DNA of 64,000 bases from Aplidium turbinatum (GCA_918807975.1 OU964921.1:27988498-28052497); one strand, 5' to 3'; shown: positions 34,101 to 42,789, counted from the first letter of the stretch. The notes: generated by a model not told the origin, from the sequence alone. Translations and numbers: made by a program.

Positions 34101-36817
34101 CTAGGTTTGCTATTTTAAAGAAGCAAACTTTGTAAAGTTGCCAGATTCCACAAAATTACCCAGCTAAAAACACGTTTCAAACCAATTTTTTTTGCAAGTA
34201 CCGTAGCCCAAAAAGGAGCCAAAGCATATAGGCATTTTAAACACACTTCAAATGACCAAAACTTTTGGAAAAACCGGTTTCGTTTACAAAATATGCCTTA
34301 CATTCTAAACACACACAAAAACTTGTCATTAGGAACTTCTTCCTTTTGTGTCACACGGCGTAGCCCAGGAACTACGGTCACCTGCAAAAGTTAAGTTTTA
34401 TTTATCGTCTGCAGCCCGGTTTTTAGAGAACCACTGATTAGTGAACTCACCCAACCATGGTCTAAGGGATTAAGTACTGATTCTCGAATGTCTGACTACC
34501 AAATATAAATTGCGTTAATATTACCTTTCAAGTTTCAACATCTCACAAATGTTGATCGCAAAGGCATTGCTTTAAACGTATTTATATCAAAACTAACCAT
34601 AATCAACAAAGCAGAGATTTTGATATCTTTTTACTGATAAAAATAAGACATCAACACTAAACAAATAACATAATCAAAAGGGTTTTAAAAAAAATGCACT
34701 CGATAAATAAAACGCCAAGAAATAAAAAAAAATACAATTAGAAAAAATACCATCTGGCAACTTTGTGATTTGCGAGGTTTGCTAGGTTTGCGAGGTTTGC
34801 TACGTTTGCTAGGTTTGCTAGGTTTGCGAGGTTTGCTAGGTTTGCTACATTTAAAGACAGCCGTTTCTAGCACTAGTTGCTACGTTCATCTGATGAAATT
34901 GAAAGTAAAATTAACAACAAACAAGATGGTTTATTGCTTCACTGACGTTTTGCGCACCATGACAATAAACCATCTTGTTTGTTGTTAATTTTACTTTCAA
35001 TTTCATCAGATGAACGTAGCAACTAGTGCTAGAAACGATAATTGTCCTGATGAACACCCAAACTTTTCAGTATTCCAAAATAGGTATATATGTGAAATTT
35101 TTTCGTATTGAACCAACGCAGCTGTTGGCTGATGATTGTTCAAGGAAGTGAAGTCAACAATATTCTCACTGTGTAAGTATGACAATGACATACTTTCACT
35201 GATTGTCTTCCGATTGTCCTTAAGTTTAGACATTTAAATGCACTATATGTTGAAAAACCTTGCTCTTGAATGATTTTATTTAGTGTAATAGTAAACATTT
35301 GAACAATTAATCAAACAATGACATTATGTGGCAGCATGCAAAGTGCTTTGAAAACTAAAACGCAAACTGTGATAATAAAAATAAATCAATTAATGAAGTT
35401 TATTTCAGTATAACTTCATATACCGGTGCGGTACATGGCAGAAAATTACTACATCAAACTCATAACTTTTGTCCATATGGATGGAAGCTGCACCGTAGAG
35501 TCACAAAACTAAAGCATAAGTTTTCTAAGTCAAAGTGATTCCCCAGTTGACTTAAAATAAAACAAGCAAGAGAGCCACTCCAATGCATTCCACCTAGCTG
35601 TGCTCCCTGCACAACATGCGTTGAAGTCGAGCCAAAACAAGACCATAGATTCTTCCAGGGCTGTGCAGTCGGCAGGATTTTGGCGTGTCCAGTTATAAAC
35701 CGAGAAGTTAGAGTCATATATTTGTTTTCCGACTCCACAGCCCTGGATTCTTCTTATAGTTGTAAGCTAACTTCTTACACCAAACGGTGCATAATCCTCA
35801 AAAAATATGATTGTAAAATTTGTAGCTGAAATTTAGCTACAAAATTTGCAGATGCAAGATGAAATAGAAGATGGAGGAAATTTTTGAGATAGAGTAGATT
35901 TCTATGATGGAATAAAGATAGAATGGAAGAAAATGTCAGGATGGCAGAAGGAAAAAAAACGTCTTCCATTCCATCCCATACCCTGTCTAGTGCTTATGGC
36001 AACAATGGTTTAATTTAAAACAAGCGATTGCCTATTTTAAATCAAGACATATATATATATATAAGTGTAGGATAAATTTATTTTTATACAGAAGAATGAT
36101 AATGCCAATCATTTCATGTTTTAATTACAACTGAGGCTAGGTTCCTGACTAGGCCTACCGCATATAGTAACAATAACTACAGAGGGTATGGTACTTAAGC
36201 CTATTGTCCCTTTACGTTATCTTTGGAACCCAAAATTGGCACTAATAAAAAAAAGTAGAACAAGCGAAAAAAAAAAGCTGATGGTGTACAAGTCTCCACC
36301 CTGGTCAAAAATGCTATGACATCACAGATTGAAATCAACCAAGAAATGTAGAGTGAAGTGTGTGAATAGCATTTAACCAAGTGAAACCTGTTTTATGCCT
36401 CACTGCTTCACCTTTCTTTTGCCATTTTCTCACAATAAAACTTAACCTGTCATGGCTTTAGATTAGAAAATAGCAAAGCAATAAGTAAAGTTGTGAAGGT
36501 GCTATTCAGAATTCACACACTCCACTCTGTATTTTTGGTCAATTTTAATCTATAACGTTATAGTGTTTTGGACCAGGACAGAGACTTGTACACCAGCACC
36601 GAAATTTATTTTTCAATTTGGCAAAAAATAATTTATTTCTTTATGTTATATTTTAGCATGCAACCCTGTTATGTCAGATGTAAACTTGTAGTTTCTACAA
36701 AGAAATAGCCTATAACTTACGTGAATAAATTAATTCTGAAAATTTGCCATAACTTATATTTCTTTCTTCTATTTGCTGTAAAATTACTTCTTGAAAATTT
36801 AAATTTGACTTATTCAT
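14520..36817 (-). CDS. ATG16L1: Autophagy-related protein 16 (ATG16L1), 14 exons found
   Basis: ATG16L1 binds ATG5-ATG12 and directs LC3/Atg8 lipidation at the growing autophagosome membrane. Exons on the minus strand: 36817-36721, 28616-28502, 26581-26515, 26379-26270, 25675-25594, 25275-25106, 23521-23438, 19816-19711, 19178-19066, 18358-18263, 17748-17612, 17150-16998, 15482-15336, 14607-14520. All have GT-AG borders, and the phases agree at every join except 23438 to 19816, where an exon of 3n+1 bases is missing or the border is misread. Order of parts: N-terminal ATG5-binding helix (VILQQIEERNISYGKFSEL), coiled coil (EELTELHRNKG, DLNVALQEKEREV, ANQTVNDEYQALLIAYE), Ser-rich linker (KTSQPAG), and seven WD40-type blades ending SIVWTES-stop. 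About 521 codons were found, against 607 in human. Several blades match human closely, e.g. TCNDIVAVDS and SGHFDEKIRIWD. Confidence 0.95.
14838..15250 (-). repeat. SINE-like repeat with hammerhead-like core, copy 2
   Basis: On the minus strand a B-box-like gctggttcgacgccc (near 15118-15132) is followed, 200-250 bases on, by the shared block gcgataccgatgagcccaac, ctcatggtcgaaacac, tttgtcaattcttg, ctcgactgccgag. The block is shared with 8755-8880 and 48424-48495. Whether the B-box part and the core are one unit is not settled. Confidence 0.5.
15815..15902. repeat. Palindromic mini-element, copy C (88 bp)
   Basis: Starts cagccagcaaaactggtcc and ends gaccagctttgctgacttgg ctg, centred on ctgcag with flanking words acattg/caatgt. 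It lies in an ATG16L1 intron. Confidence 0.85.
17484..17596 (+). repeat. Dispersed repeat, relative of the 8.5 kb palindrome
   Basis: gagcgatctcactggcattc, cagcgagcgattgcgattcg, ctaactataac and cgtagccattaag follow the same order as 8495-8602. It lies in an ATG16L1 intron. Confidence 0.65.
18958..19045. repeat. Palindromic mini-element, copy D (88 bp)
   Basis: Starts cccagatagaaaatctgt and ends acagatttactgtctggg; inner words ttacattgattcaac on the left and ggatccaggtaaaaa on the right, centre cctgcagctg. It ends only about 20 bases from the splice donor of the WD40 exon at 19066. Confidence 0.85.
20465..20880 (-). repeat. tRNA-derived SINE (about 415 bp)
   Basis: On the minus strand, gccacatagccaagtggtga (near 20850-20868) has the form of a tRNA A box (TAGCCAAGTGG) in a Ser/Leu-like D arm. 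The rest runs down to about 20465. Its open frame (MGTTNNISFSILLIVG...) resembles chance ORFs that recur in invertebrate genomes because the repeat is common, so I do not call a protein. It lies in an ATG16L1 intron. Confidence 0.6.
21440..22756. mobile_element. hAT-type element (1.3 kb) carrying a U6 retrocopy
   Basis: Ends CAGGGGTCACCAACC and GGTGACCCCTG with a perfect 8-bp duplication ctatagag (21432-21439, 22757-22764). GGGCCGC-rich subterminal DNA resembles the MITE at 3542-3955. No transposase was recognised. A U6 snRNA copy is nested inside (22120-22234). It lies in an ATG16L1 intron. Confidence 0.88.
22120..22234 (+). pseudogene. U6 snRNA retropseudogene
   Basis: gcttcggcagaacatatact, aaaattggaacgatacagag and aagattagcatggcccc, then gcgcaagggtgacacgca, cover nearly the whole spliceosomal U6 RNA with several substitutions and one base lost in CCCCTGCGC. 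It ends in about ten A residues instead of the T-run of a Pol III gene. It is flanked by a 16-bp duplication, aacattttgcagtact (22109-22124) and aacgttttgcagtact (22235-22250). A-tail plus duplication mean LINE-type retroposition, so it is unlikely to be a working U6 gene. Confidence 0.93.
23438..23521 (-). CDS. ATG16L1: ATG16L1 linker exon 7
   Basis: 84 bases encoding EESSGSASKTSQPAGSLSPP then ANVTILDK, joining in phase to the coiled-coil exon before it. The donor gtaaga leaves phase 2, but the next identified exon (19816) needs phase 0. A small exon is therefore missing, or the weaker donor after GCAAAC (gtaacc) is used. A 27-base open stretch with good splice borders at 19930-19956 is a weak candidate for an extra exon. 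Confidence 0.8.
25106..26581 (-). CDS. ATG16L1: ATG16L1 coiled-coil exons 3-6
   Basis: Exons 26581-26515 (HPTVERNDKHSAALEQKLLK), 26379-26270 (EELTELHRNKGARAQQIIDL), 25675-25594 (WKEKDVKLKTITKEFLEMEQ) and 25275-25106 (ANQTVNDEYQALLIAYEAND). They align in order with the human ATG16L1 coiled coil that forms the dimer and binds WIPI2/RAB33. All joins are in phase. Confidence 0.93.
26763..27657. mobile_element. hAT-type MITE with AAAACCC-rich ends (895 bp)
   Basis: Ends CAGGGTTG and CAACCCTG with a perfect 8-bp duplication tgtgtagc (26755-26762, 27658-27665). The terminal 100 bases consist largely of aaaaaaaccc words in both orientations. No coding capacity. It lies in an ATG16L1 intron. Confidence 0.88.
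28502..28616 (-). CDS. ATG16L1: ATG16L1 exon 2
   Basis: Encodes AKLYEANKELHESNLKYQEE and IETLKQEKHDISSKVHS, a helical stretch after the ATG5-binding helix. Borders tctttag| and ag|gtatgt; phase 1 in, phase 2 out. Confidence 0.88.
28741..31140 (-). mobile_element. DNA transposon with about 300-bp terminal inverted repeats, family unknown
   Basis: ATTAGGGTGTGACAGCCGCC at 28741 is repeated inverted at 31140. Homology runs inward about 300 bases on each side (ggtggtgaggttttacct, gtggcccgtggccactaaag). The flanks are AT repeats, so the duplication cannot be sized. Minus-strand coding remnants lie inside: 30167-29742 (FGGFLHPGACHKARWMAKIL and VPLVVYSYVPWW) and 29540-29220 (LCVVNDAAERGVKLCQDFID). 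I recognise these only as parts of an uncharacterised transposon-encoded protein. A LINE fragment is nested at 30180-30575. It lies in the large ATG16L1 intron. Confidence 0.8.
30180..30575 (+). mobile_element. LINE 3' end fragment
   Basis: The plus strand reads LGRLRWLGLVERRSSSWISQ and WGQGRPKLSWEELVKHDL with a stop interrupting it, then a 3' tail of tgatgatgatgat. The RLRWLGHVER...GRPK..W pattern is the extreme C-terminus of many LINE ORF2 proteins. 5'-truncated, nested in the 28741-31140 element. Confidence 0.75.
31679..32425 (+). mobile_element. hAT element remnant, ZBED-like (747 bp)
   Basis: Ends CAGTGATTCTCAAACT and AGTTTGAGAACCACTG with a perfect 8-bp duplication ctctaaat (31671-31678, 32426-32433). 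Only the C-terminal dimerisation piece is left: LCEHGFSVLTEIKSCKRERL (from about 32145). GTGTGCCGC words repeat near both ends. Confidence 0.92.
32991..34862. mobile_element. Giant palindromic hAT-like element with minisatellite ends (1.87 kb)
   Basis: Inverted ends GGCCGTCTTTAAATGTAGC and, from 34862, GGCTGTCTTTAAATGTAGC are flanked by a perfect 8-bp duplication gtttctag (32983-32990, 34863-34870). Arms of about 700-800 bp are inverted copies around a 250-bp centre. Next to each end is a minisatellite of gcaaacctagcaaacctc units (33006-33092 and inverted 34773-34850). No coding capacity. The Lys/Pro/Ser-rich frames here are repeat artefacts. Confidence 0.88.
34863..35040. repeat. Perfect palindrome, 74-bp arms, 26-bp loop
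   Basis: 34863-34936 and 34963-35036 are exact reverse complements (ends gtttctagcactagttgc and gcaactagtgctagaaac); the loop is 34937-34962. Five further bases pair on the far side of the 1.87 kb insertion (tatc at 32979 with gata at 35040), so the larger element inserted into this palindrome. With TA on both sides it fits a Tc1/mariner-type MITE. Confidence 0.9.
35656..35745. mobile_element. Short hAT-type MITE (90 bp)
   Basis: CAGGGCTGTGCAGTCGG and CCGACTCCACAGCCCTG are inverted ends; a perfect 8-bp duplication gattcttc lies at 35648-35655 and 35746-35753. Confidence 0.9.
36277..36598. mobile_element. MITE, tacaagtct family, copy 1
   Basis: gctgatggtgtacaagtct and the inverted agacttgtacaccagc bound a partly self-complementary core (gtgtgtgaatagc and attcacacactc). 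Related to 37674-37873. Confidence 0.7.
36721..36817 (-). CDS. ATG16L1: ATG16L1 first coding exon (ATG5-binding helix)
   Basis: ATG at 36817-36815 opens MNKSNLNFQEVILQQIEERN and runs on to FSELIYS, then a donor cac|gtaagt. The last base plus the next exon give His. This resembles human FEEIILQYNKLLE. A possible acceptor, atctaag, lies just before the ATG, so a leader exon or spliced leader is possible. About 8.1 kb of intron follows. Confidence 0.85.
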
Positions 36818-37673
36818 GCTTGCTTAGATGAAATTTTTGATAAAACTATAGCCAACACCAAGGCAACAGATACCGGTAGTTGACTTGTTGCAGCAGCAAA
36901 GTCTAATCCAGTTTACAAGTTGTCTGAGCTTTTAGGCCTAATCATCCAGTTTCATAGTAGATTTCATATTTCAATTTTATGTACGTTCATCCTACAAACG
37001 GGAACCTATAATTGACACATTTACAAAGTGCAAACAGTGCTCGCATAACTGCGTTAGTTCAATTCAAGACTATAGCATGGTTACATGAGTTAGAGAACAA
37101 CCATAGCTCAGTTTCTTTTTAGGAAGTGGCTATTTTTCCACACTTGTGGCCATGGTTACAATCAGGTGTTGCCAGAATTAGGATTAAAGTTAGGAAGGGT
37201 TAAGGTAGGCTAAAGGTTAAGAGTTAAGAATAAGATTAGGGTTTTGCCCAGGACTAAAAAAACTTCCAAAATACAAGTTTTTACTTTAACAGCTTTAAAC
37301 TTTTCTCAAATTAGGGCAAAATTCTTTATCTGGTAACACTGTTGAGGCTATTATTAAACTAAATAATGTAAATATAGCCACAGCCTTCTTTTTATTAGCT
37401 GCTGCAGTAGGCTACGGTACCCCGGTACTTAGTCTATCGCAGTGGTATCTACCTATATCTACAGCTCAACCATACTTTTTAGATGTATATTTGTAGCATT
37501 TTTATGAACCTATGTTAAATTGAAGATTGTTGCTTAGTCTAGGCTACTTCAAAAAACTATTTTATGACTGTAGCTTTTTATCAGGCACTGTAAGGCTTTG
37601 ATTGCACCATTTGGCTATGTGGAAATCATTATCCTTAGTTCAGTAGCCTAAGCTATGGCCGTAAGAAAAGCTG

Positions 37674-37873
37674 AACCTGGTATACAAGTCCCCCCCCCCC
37701 CCCCCCCCCTTTGGTAATTCATGACAAAGAGGAATTGACCAAAACATGTGGACTGAAGTGTGTGAACAGGAAAGCAAAGGTAAAGTAGTTTCACCCTATA
37801 TGTTTGGTGGAGTCCTGTCTTTGTCATTATGAGTTACCAGGGGGGGGGGGGGGGGACTTGTATACCAGCTCTG
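37674..37873. mobile_element. MITE, tacaagtct family, copy 2, with C/G homopolymers
   Basis: aacctggtatacaagtcc and ggacttgtataccagctctg are inverted ends; the 8-bp duplication aaaagctg is at 37666-37673 and 37874-37881. Runs of about 19 C and 16 G lie just inside the ends and can pair with each other. Confidence 0.8.
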
Positions 37874-38227
37874 AAAAGCTGTAGGATTTCACTCGAGCAG
37901 CTTACTGTACATAACCAATAAACCATGAAAAAAAATCAAGGCAGTATATTCGAAGGGGTACCGTACCACTCCACAACCGACATGTCAAGTGTCTTGCCTA
38001 AGACAATTCAAATCAATTTATTTTAAGACTCAGTCACGTGCTTACTTTTGGCAGATTTGTAGGGTATACTTGTTTTTTTTTTGCACTGACACAGGCAATA
38101 AAGCAGGCAAAACAAGAGTATACATTTGGACGTGCAGAATGAAATCAGTTTTCCTTCAACCTGGGATCTGGCCGGCTGACTGACTGGAACCGGTGTTGCC
38201 ACATACAAAGTTCAAAAAATGCCAAAT

Positions 38228-38400
38228 GTAGCCTCAATCAATCAATGTTTTATTTGTCAGTAACAGGAACATAGGTACATGTTTGAAATATGCAATATAC
38301 ACAATACAAAAGTTACACAAGTTCCCATACCGACAGGGAGACAACGAGACGACCATACGGTCTACTAGTCAATTGCCACCCTACGGAAATTACGATTTTG
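38228..38400 (-). repeat. Non-LTR element 3' tail, copy 1
   Basis: On the minus strand it reads gtagggtggcaattgac, gaccgtatggtcgtctcgtt, and ends aataaaacattgattgattg, i.e. a polyadenylation-like signal and an ATTG tail. A second, shorter copy at 38725-38780 shares cgtatggtcgtttcgttg. Confidence 0.6.
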
Positions 38401-39286
38401 CCATTTAAAATAAGCTTACAAGAGAAAAAATAAAATAATTGAAACGTTCCCGCGCTTCAACAACAACATAGGCACAAAAAAAACATATTGATGATAACGT
38501 AGGCCTAAACACAAAATTCCGTGAAGCAAGCAGAGAATAATCAAGTTTCCGAAGAAACTAACAAGTTGGTTTCCATAACATATCACTTACGAATGTTACG
38601 ATGCACTGTAGCTTTGTAAAATTACCGTTTAGCCTACCTGAAAAAATGAAAAATAATAGTACCGGTACATATTGCGTGTTTCAAACAACAGAAGAGACAT
38701 GAAACAATAATACATACAATATTTAAGTATTGTTATTAATGGGGAAACAACGAAACGACCATACGGTTCACTGGTCAGGTTGTAGTTATACCTATTTTAC
38801 GCGTGAGAATGTTAAGCGATGGGTTAAAATGTTAATTTATTAGGTACCGTAAAACAGGGGGAATAGGAACATGGGGGTGAATAGGAACAAATTTTAGACT
38901 TAGAATATTTTGCATATTTCCTTATATCTGTTTATATATTTTTGCAGGCTCGCATGTTATTTTGGTTAGGCATTATATAGAGTGTAGAATAGCATAAGTG
39001 TTTGATCTGTAGGCTACTTCGACAGACTTACTGCTGAGCAGAGATTTTTTCTTGAAACTTTTTGGAGTGTTTTTTGCAACCGTGAAAAACTTCTATTCCC
39101 TGACGACGTTGAGCAGAGGTGGAGAACTTTCATATTGCCAAAGACCTCGGCCATAGTAGCCTAAGTAGTTTACGCTTCATGGTAATTTTCAATTAAAATC
39201 CTAACAAAATTTTGTGCTCATGGATTTCATTTTTTTCAGACAAATTTTCGAAATTTTCGGGGAAAATAGGAACACGCCAAAAGAAC

Positions 39287-40144
39287 ATGCCACGAACATA
39301 TAAATCGGATCCTCGAGGAAAAACATACAAGAAACATACTCCAGAAGCAATCAATCAAGCTCTGGCAGATCACCGTCGTGGAATGTCCTTTCGCTCATGC
39401 TCAAAAAAATATGGGATTCCGATTGCAGTCCTTTGCAGAAGAGCGAACAATCCCAAAATGAAGACTCAAGGGGGGCAAACTGCCTTAGATCAAGAGTTGG
39501 AGACATATATGGCACAAAAAGTAGCTACGTGTGCTACATGGGGCTTTCCTTTGGACAATTTCGACATCAGATTCATGGTAAAAGGACATCTAGACAGACG
39601 TGGTATTTCTATTCCACGTTTCAAAACAATTTGCCAAGCAAAGATTGGGCCGATTCATTTGTTAAAAGAAATCGTGAGATTGTGTCTTATCGGATTTGTC
39701 AAAACATAAAGCCTTCAAGAGCATCGTTGTCGCCTGCCATTGTCAAGACATATTTTTCTAATCTTGCAGTGTCGATTGCTGGCATTCCACCAGCCAACAT
39801 CGTGAATTACGATGAGACCAACTTAAGCAATGACCCAGGGAGAAAAAAGGTCATCACTAAGCGAGGCATCAAATATCCAGAAAGAATCATGGATCATAGC
39901 AAATCATCAATATCGATAATGTACGCTGGCTGTGCAGACGGCACTTTGCTTCCGCCATACGTTTGCTACAAAGCAGTTCATTTGTATGAATCGTGGACAG
40001 TTGGAGGGCCATCCGGTGCTCGATATAATCGCTCTAGTTCAGGATGGTTCGAAATGCAAACCTTTGAGGACTGGTTTGTGAGCATTGCGCTTCCGTATCT
40101 GAAAAATCTGGAAGGGAAAAAAATAATGATCGGAGACAACTTAA
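39287..40144 (+). pseudogene. Tigger/pogo transposase, N-terminal part
   Basis: Starts at MPRTYKSDPRGKTYKKHTPE. The HTH region and start of the DNA-binding part are in one frame, and from about 39640 the reading continues in another frame (DWADSFVKRNREIVSYRICQ). First catalytic Asp in NYDETN, second in IMIGDNL, where the TTAA insertion cuts the gene. Confidence 0.9.
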
Positions 40145-41524
40145 AGTGCCCTTGACAGGTTGGATCCAAGTATAGTAACTTTTTAAAGCATTTCCTAGCG
40201 CAGAATTACACTTAGCGAACTTTTTAATCTTAACCTCGTAGCTCGACTGGTTAGGGCGTAATTTAATCAAACGACTACTCCGCAGCGCCACCACAGGCGA
40301 AACTCCATATTTCACTGCTCTGGGACGACTTTGGTGGTATTACGTCATCCTAAGTGTATGTCGTTAGCAACGGATGAAACAAACGCTAATTCTTAGATGT
40401 AATTGGTGGATCACAGTTTGGTCGGAGTTGGTACAAGCGGTTGCTTTTTTCGAAGATTTATTGTTTTTTGCAGTTTAATAAAACTGTACTGGATACGTTC
40501 CTACAAAACCTAAAATATACTTGAAGTGAAAAATAAAGAAATCGTACGAATCAATCATTCATATTTAATTCATCATCACTATTCAAAAATAAATAAAAGT
40601 TCTATCTCTCTCTCATAATGTGCCTTCAGTTGGCCATTGAAAACCTGTGTAACGGCCATCTGGATCTGGAAAATTGTTTCGGATTCGCCAAACAATGCAT
40701 GACGGCATCACAATCCGATTGTTGCTTCCGAGAGCATCACCTTGTAGTATACACTCCAACACATGCCTGTAGGCCTTTTTACTTGAGTGGTATTAACAAA
40801 ATCATCTTCAGTGAAGTGAACATATACGACTAGTTTTGTATAGCCCATCCCACTTTCGAACACTTGAAGAAAACTTTGACCCATTTTCTTCTCAGCCGGC
40901 TACCTTGTTTTGTGGGAAAGTGGGAAAAGAAAGCACACGATCTTTGTCACTGACAATGTCACATAAACAGCAATTTGTAGGCATTGCCTCAACCATAAAT
41001 TAAAGGTACCGTACTGTTTGTGAGATACTGTTGTTACACTGCAAATGGCTATAGCCAGATTAGGACAAATAAAAAAGTATGAAAATTGTAGCCTTATGAA
41101 ACTGCAATTTCAATTGAATTGAGATGCTGTTTGATAAAAGTAAACTCAACCTATTTGATCGAAACCTGATAGTAATAACAAGTTCACTTTTTCATTTCGG
41201 TAATTCTTAATTTGCACATGCTTTAGACCAACAGAGCCCCACACATTCACGTTTTGCAGTAGCTGTACCATACTTTACCAAGTTATCACAGAGAAAGAAT
41301 GTAGGCTATCCTTCCCGCTTACTGTGACGTCACAGTGGTGTTGCCGTTTTTATTTTCGCAATTGAATGAGTGCCAGATTCGCCGATGTTAACGAAAGTTT
41401 GCAAGTGTGTAACTTAGTAGCCTGTTGATATTTTTTACGATTTGCTGGTCAGGGAAGTTTGTTAGTGTCATCTTTTTGGTATCTTAGGTAAATTTAGCGA
41501 ATTTATTTACCTGTCAGAGGCACT
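40145..41524. mobile_element. piggyBac-like TTAA element inside the Tigger transposase
   Basis: TTAA at 40141-40144 and 41525-41528 flank inverted ends agtgcccttgacaggt and (inverted) agtgcctctgacaggt. Removing it with one TTAA rejoins the host frame as GDNL-SSHLSAEVIKQ, so both borders are exact. There is no transposase; short frames such as 40618-40833 have no recognisable product. Near 40235-40310 A-box-like (tagctcgactgg) and B-box-like (ggcgaaactcc) words hint at a tRNA-derived stretch. Confidence 0.92.
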
Positions 41525-41528
41525 TTAA

Positions 41529-42370
41529 GTTCTCACTTGTCTGCTGAAGTCATAAAACAGTGCGAAGAAAACTACATTGCGTTTGCATTCTTGCCACCAA
41601 ATTCCACCCACATCCTCCAACCTCTTGATGTTTCCTTTTTACGGTCTCTTAAACGTTCCTGGAGGAAAATACTGGAGAAAGAAAAGCGCAACTGCAAAGG
41701 TTCGGCTGGCCTTTCTAAAGATTCATTCCCTTCCCTCCTAAATACGTTGCACAACGATGTGTATAACAATGCTGCGTCAAATCTTAAGTCTGGTTTTGAA
41801 AAGTGTGGAGTTTATCCTTTAAATGAAGACAGGGCTCTTTCCTCACTTCCACATCGCAGTACCGGTACCGAACCAAATGATGGAGATTCGTTTTCTGCAG
41901 TGGATGATACCTTAATTTCAGTATTGGAAGGAATGCGTTACAAAGCTAATGCGCAACACAAAGCTCAAAAACGGAAACGGCTAACTGTGGAACCCGGAAG
42001 AAGTGTAGGAACGGCCGATGTTTCTTCATGTTCTGATCAAGGTGTGTCACCGGCACAAACTTGTATTAACACCGAATCAACAGAAGTGGACGATTTTGAG
42101 GAGGATGATATTGTTGAGATAAATGCGGCAGGAGATTATGTAATTTTTAATTATGAAGGGGAGGTTTTTCCTGGCCAGATCATAGCTGTGGAAAGCGAAG
42201 GCTGCTTAATTAAATCTATGGTAAAAAGCGGCTTCCATTGGAAGTGGCCGAAAGACGAAGACATCCTCGTTTATCCTTTTTCAGATGTCAAAAGGAAAAT
42301 TGCACCTCCACTGGTCAGGAAAAGGGGCATATTCGCTGTACCAGAACTCGATTCCGTTTGGGGATTTTGA
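41529..42370 (+). pseudogene. Tigger/pogo transposase, C-terminal part
   Basis: Continues SSHLSAEVIKQCEENYIAFA and STHILQPLDVSFLRSLKRSW (third catalytic Asp). It ends with an acidic region (VDDFEEDDIVEINAAGDYVI) and KRGIFAVPELDSVWGF before the stop. Open through its whole length. Confidence 0.92.
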
Positions 42371-42789
42371 ACTCTGATATTGATTGATTGACTGCATGGA
42401 CTTATTTCTTGAGTAACAATAAAACTTCGTTTAAATGCAATTATGTGTGCATTAGTTGCTCCACAACTCTCACATGCGGTTGTCATATTGTAGATTATAA
42501 GCCACAAGTCGAAGCATGTTTCTTTTAGCAACATCAGTTGGGTTTTATAGGAACAAATACTTAAAAAGCAAAAGCGTTCCTTTTCACCCCAAAGTGTGGG
42601 GTGAATAGGAACATCACTTATTTGTCTCTGCTTTCTAAACGTAGTTACTTTCCAACTAATCTGGTTGTTACACGTATACCTAGTGTTGATGTACACATTT
42701 TGGAACTATTGTGGTATTGGTTAAGTCGGTAATTTCAAAACAGCATTACAAAATACCTCCAAATTGTTCCTATCCACCCCATCTTACGG

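Larger units (their letters stand above)
36818..38846. other. DNA upstream of ATG16L1, no gene seen
   Basis: Contains the MITE at 37674-37873 and SINE/LINE tails (38228-38400, 38725-38780). The ATG16L1 promoter should lie in its first part, but no convincing element could be read. Confidence 0.5.
38847..42789 (+). mobile_element. Tigger/pogo-type DNA transposon, interrupted by a second element
   Basis: Inverted ends CCGTAAAACAGGGGGAATAG and (from 42789) CCGTAAGATGGGGTGGATAG, flanked by TA on both sides (38845-38846, 42790-42791). The repeated word gaataggaac lies subterminally. Without the 1.38 kb insertion it is about 2.56 kb. It encodes a pogo-like transposase: an N-terminal Psq-type helix-turn-helix (MPRTYKSDP... 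GMSFRSCSKKYGIP), a DDE core with NYDETNLS and GDNL on the left and STHILQPLD after the insertion, and an acidic C-terminal tail to a stop at 42368-42370. Besides the insertion there is a frameshift near 39620-39640. Non-functional here. Confidence 0.93.

Noticed and set aside
34685-34873. Lys/Pro/Ser-rich small protein (KPSKPRKPSK)
   Set aside because: It is a translation of the minisatellite and has no other support.
32740-36000. One large element with CAGGG ends at 32774 and 35990
   Set aside because: The ends are loosely similar (GGAATGGAAG words) but the flanking 8-mers do not match and several complete elements lie between.
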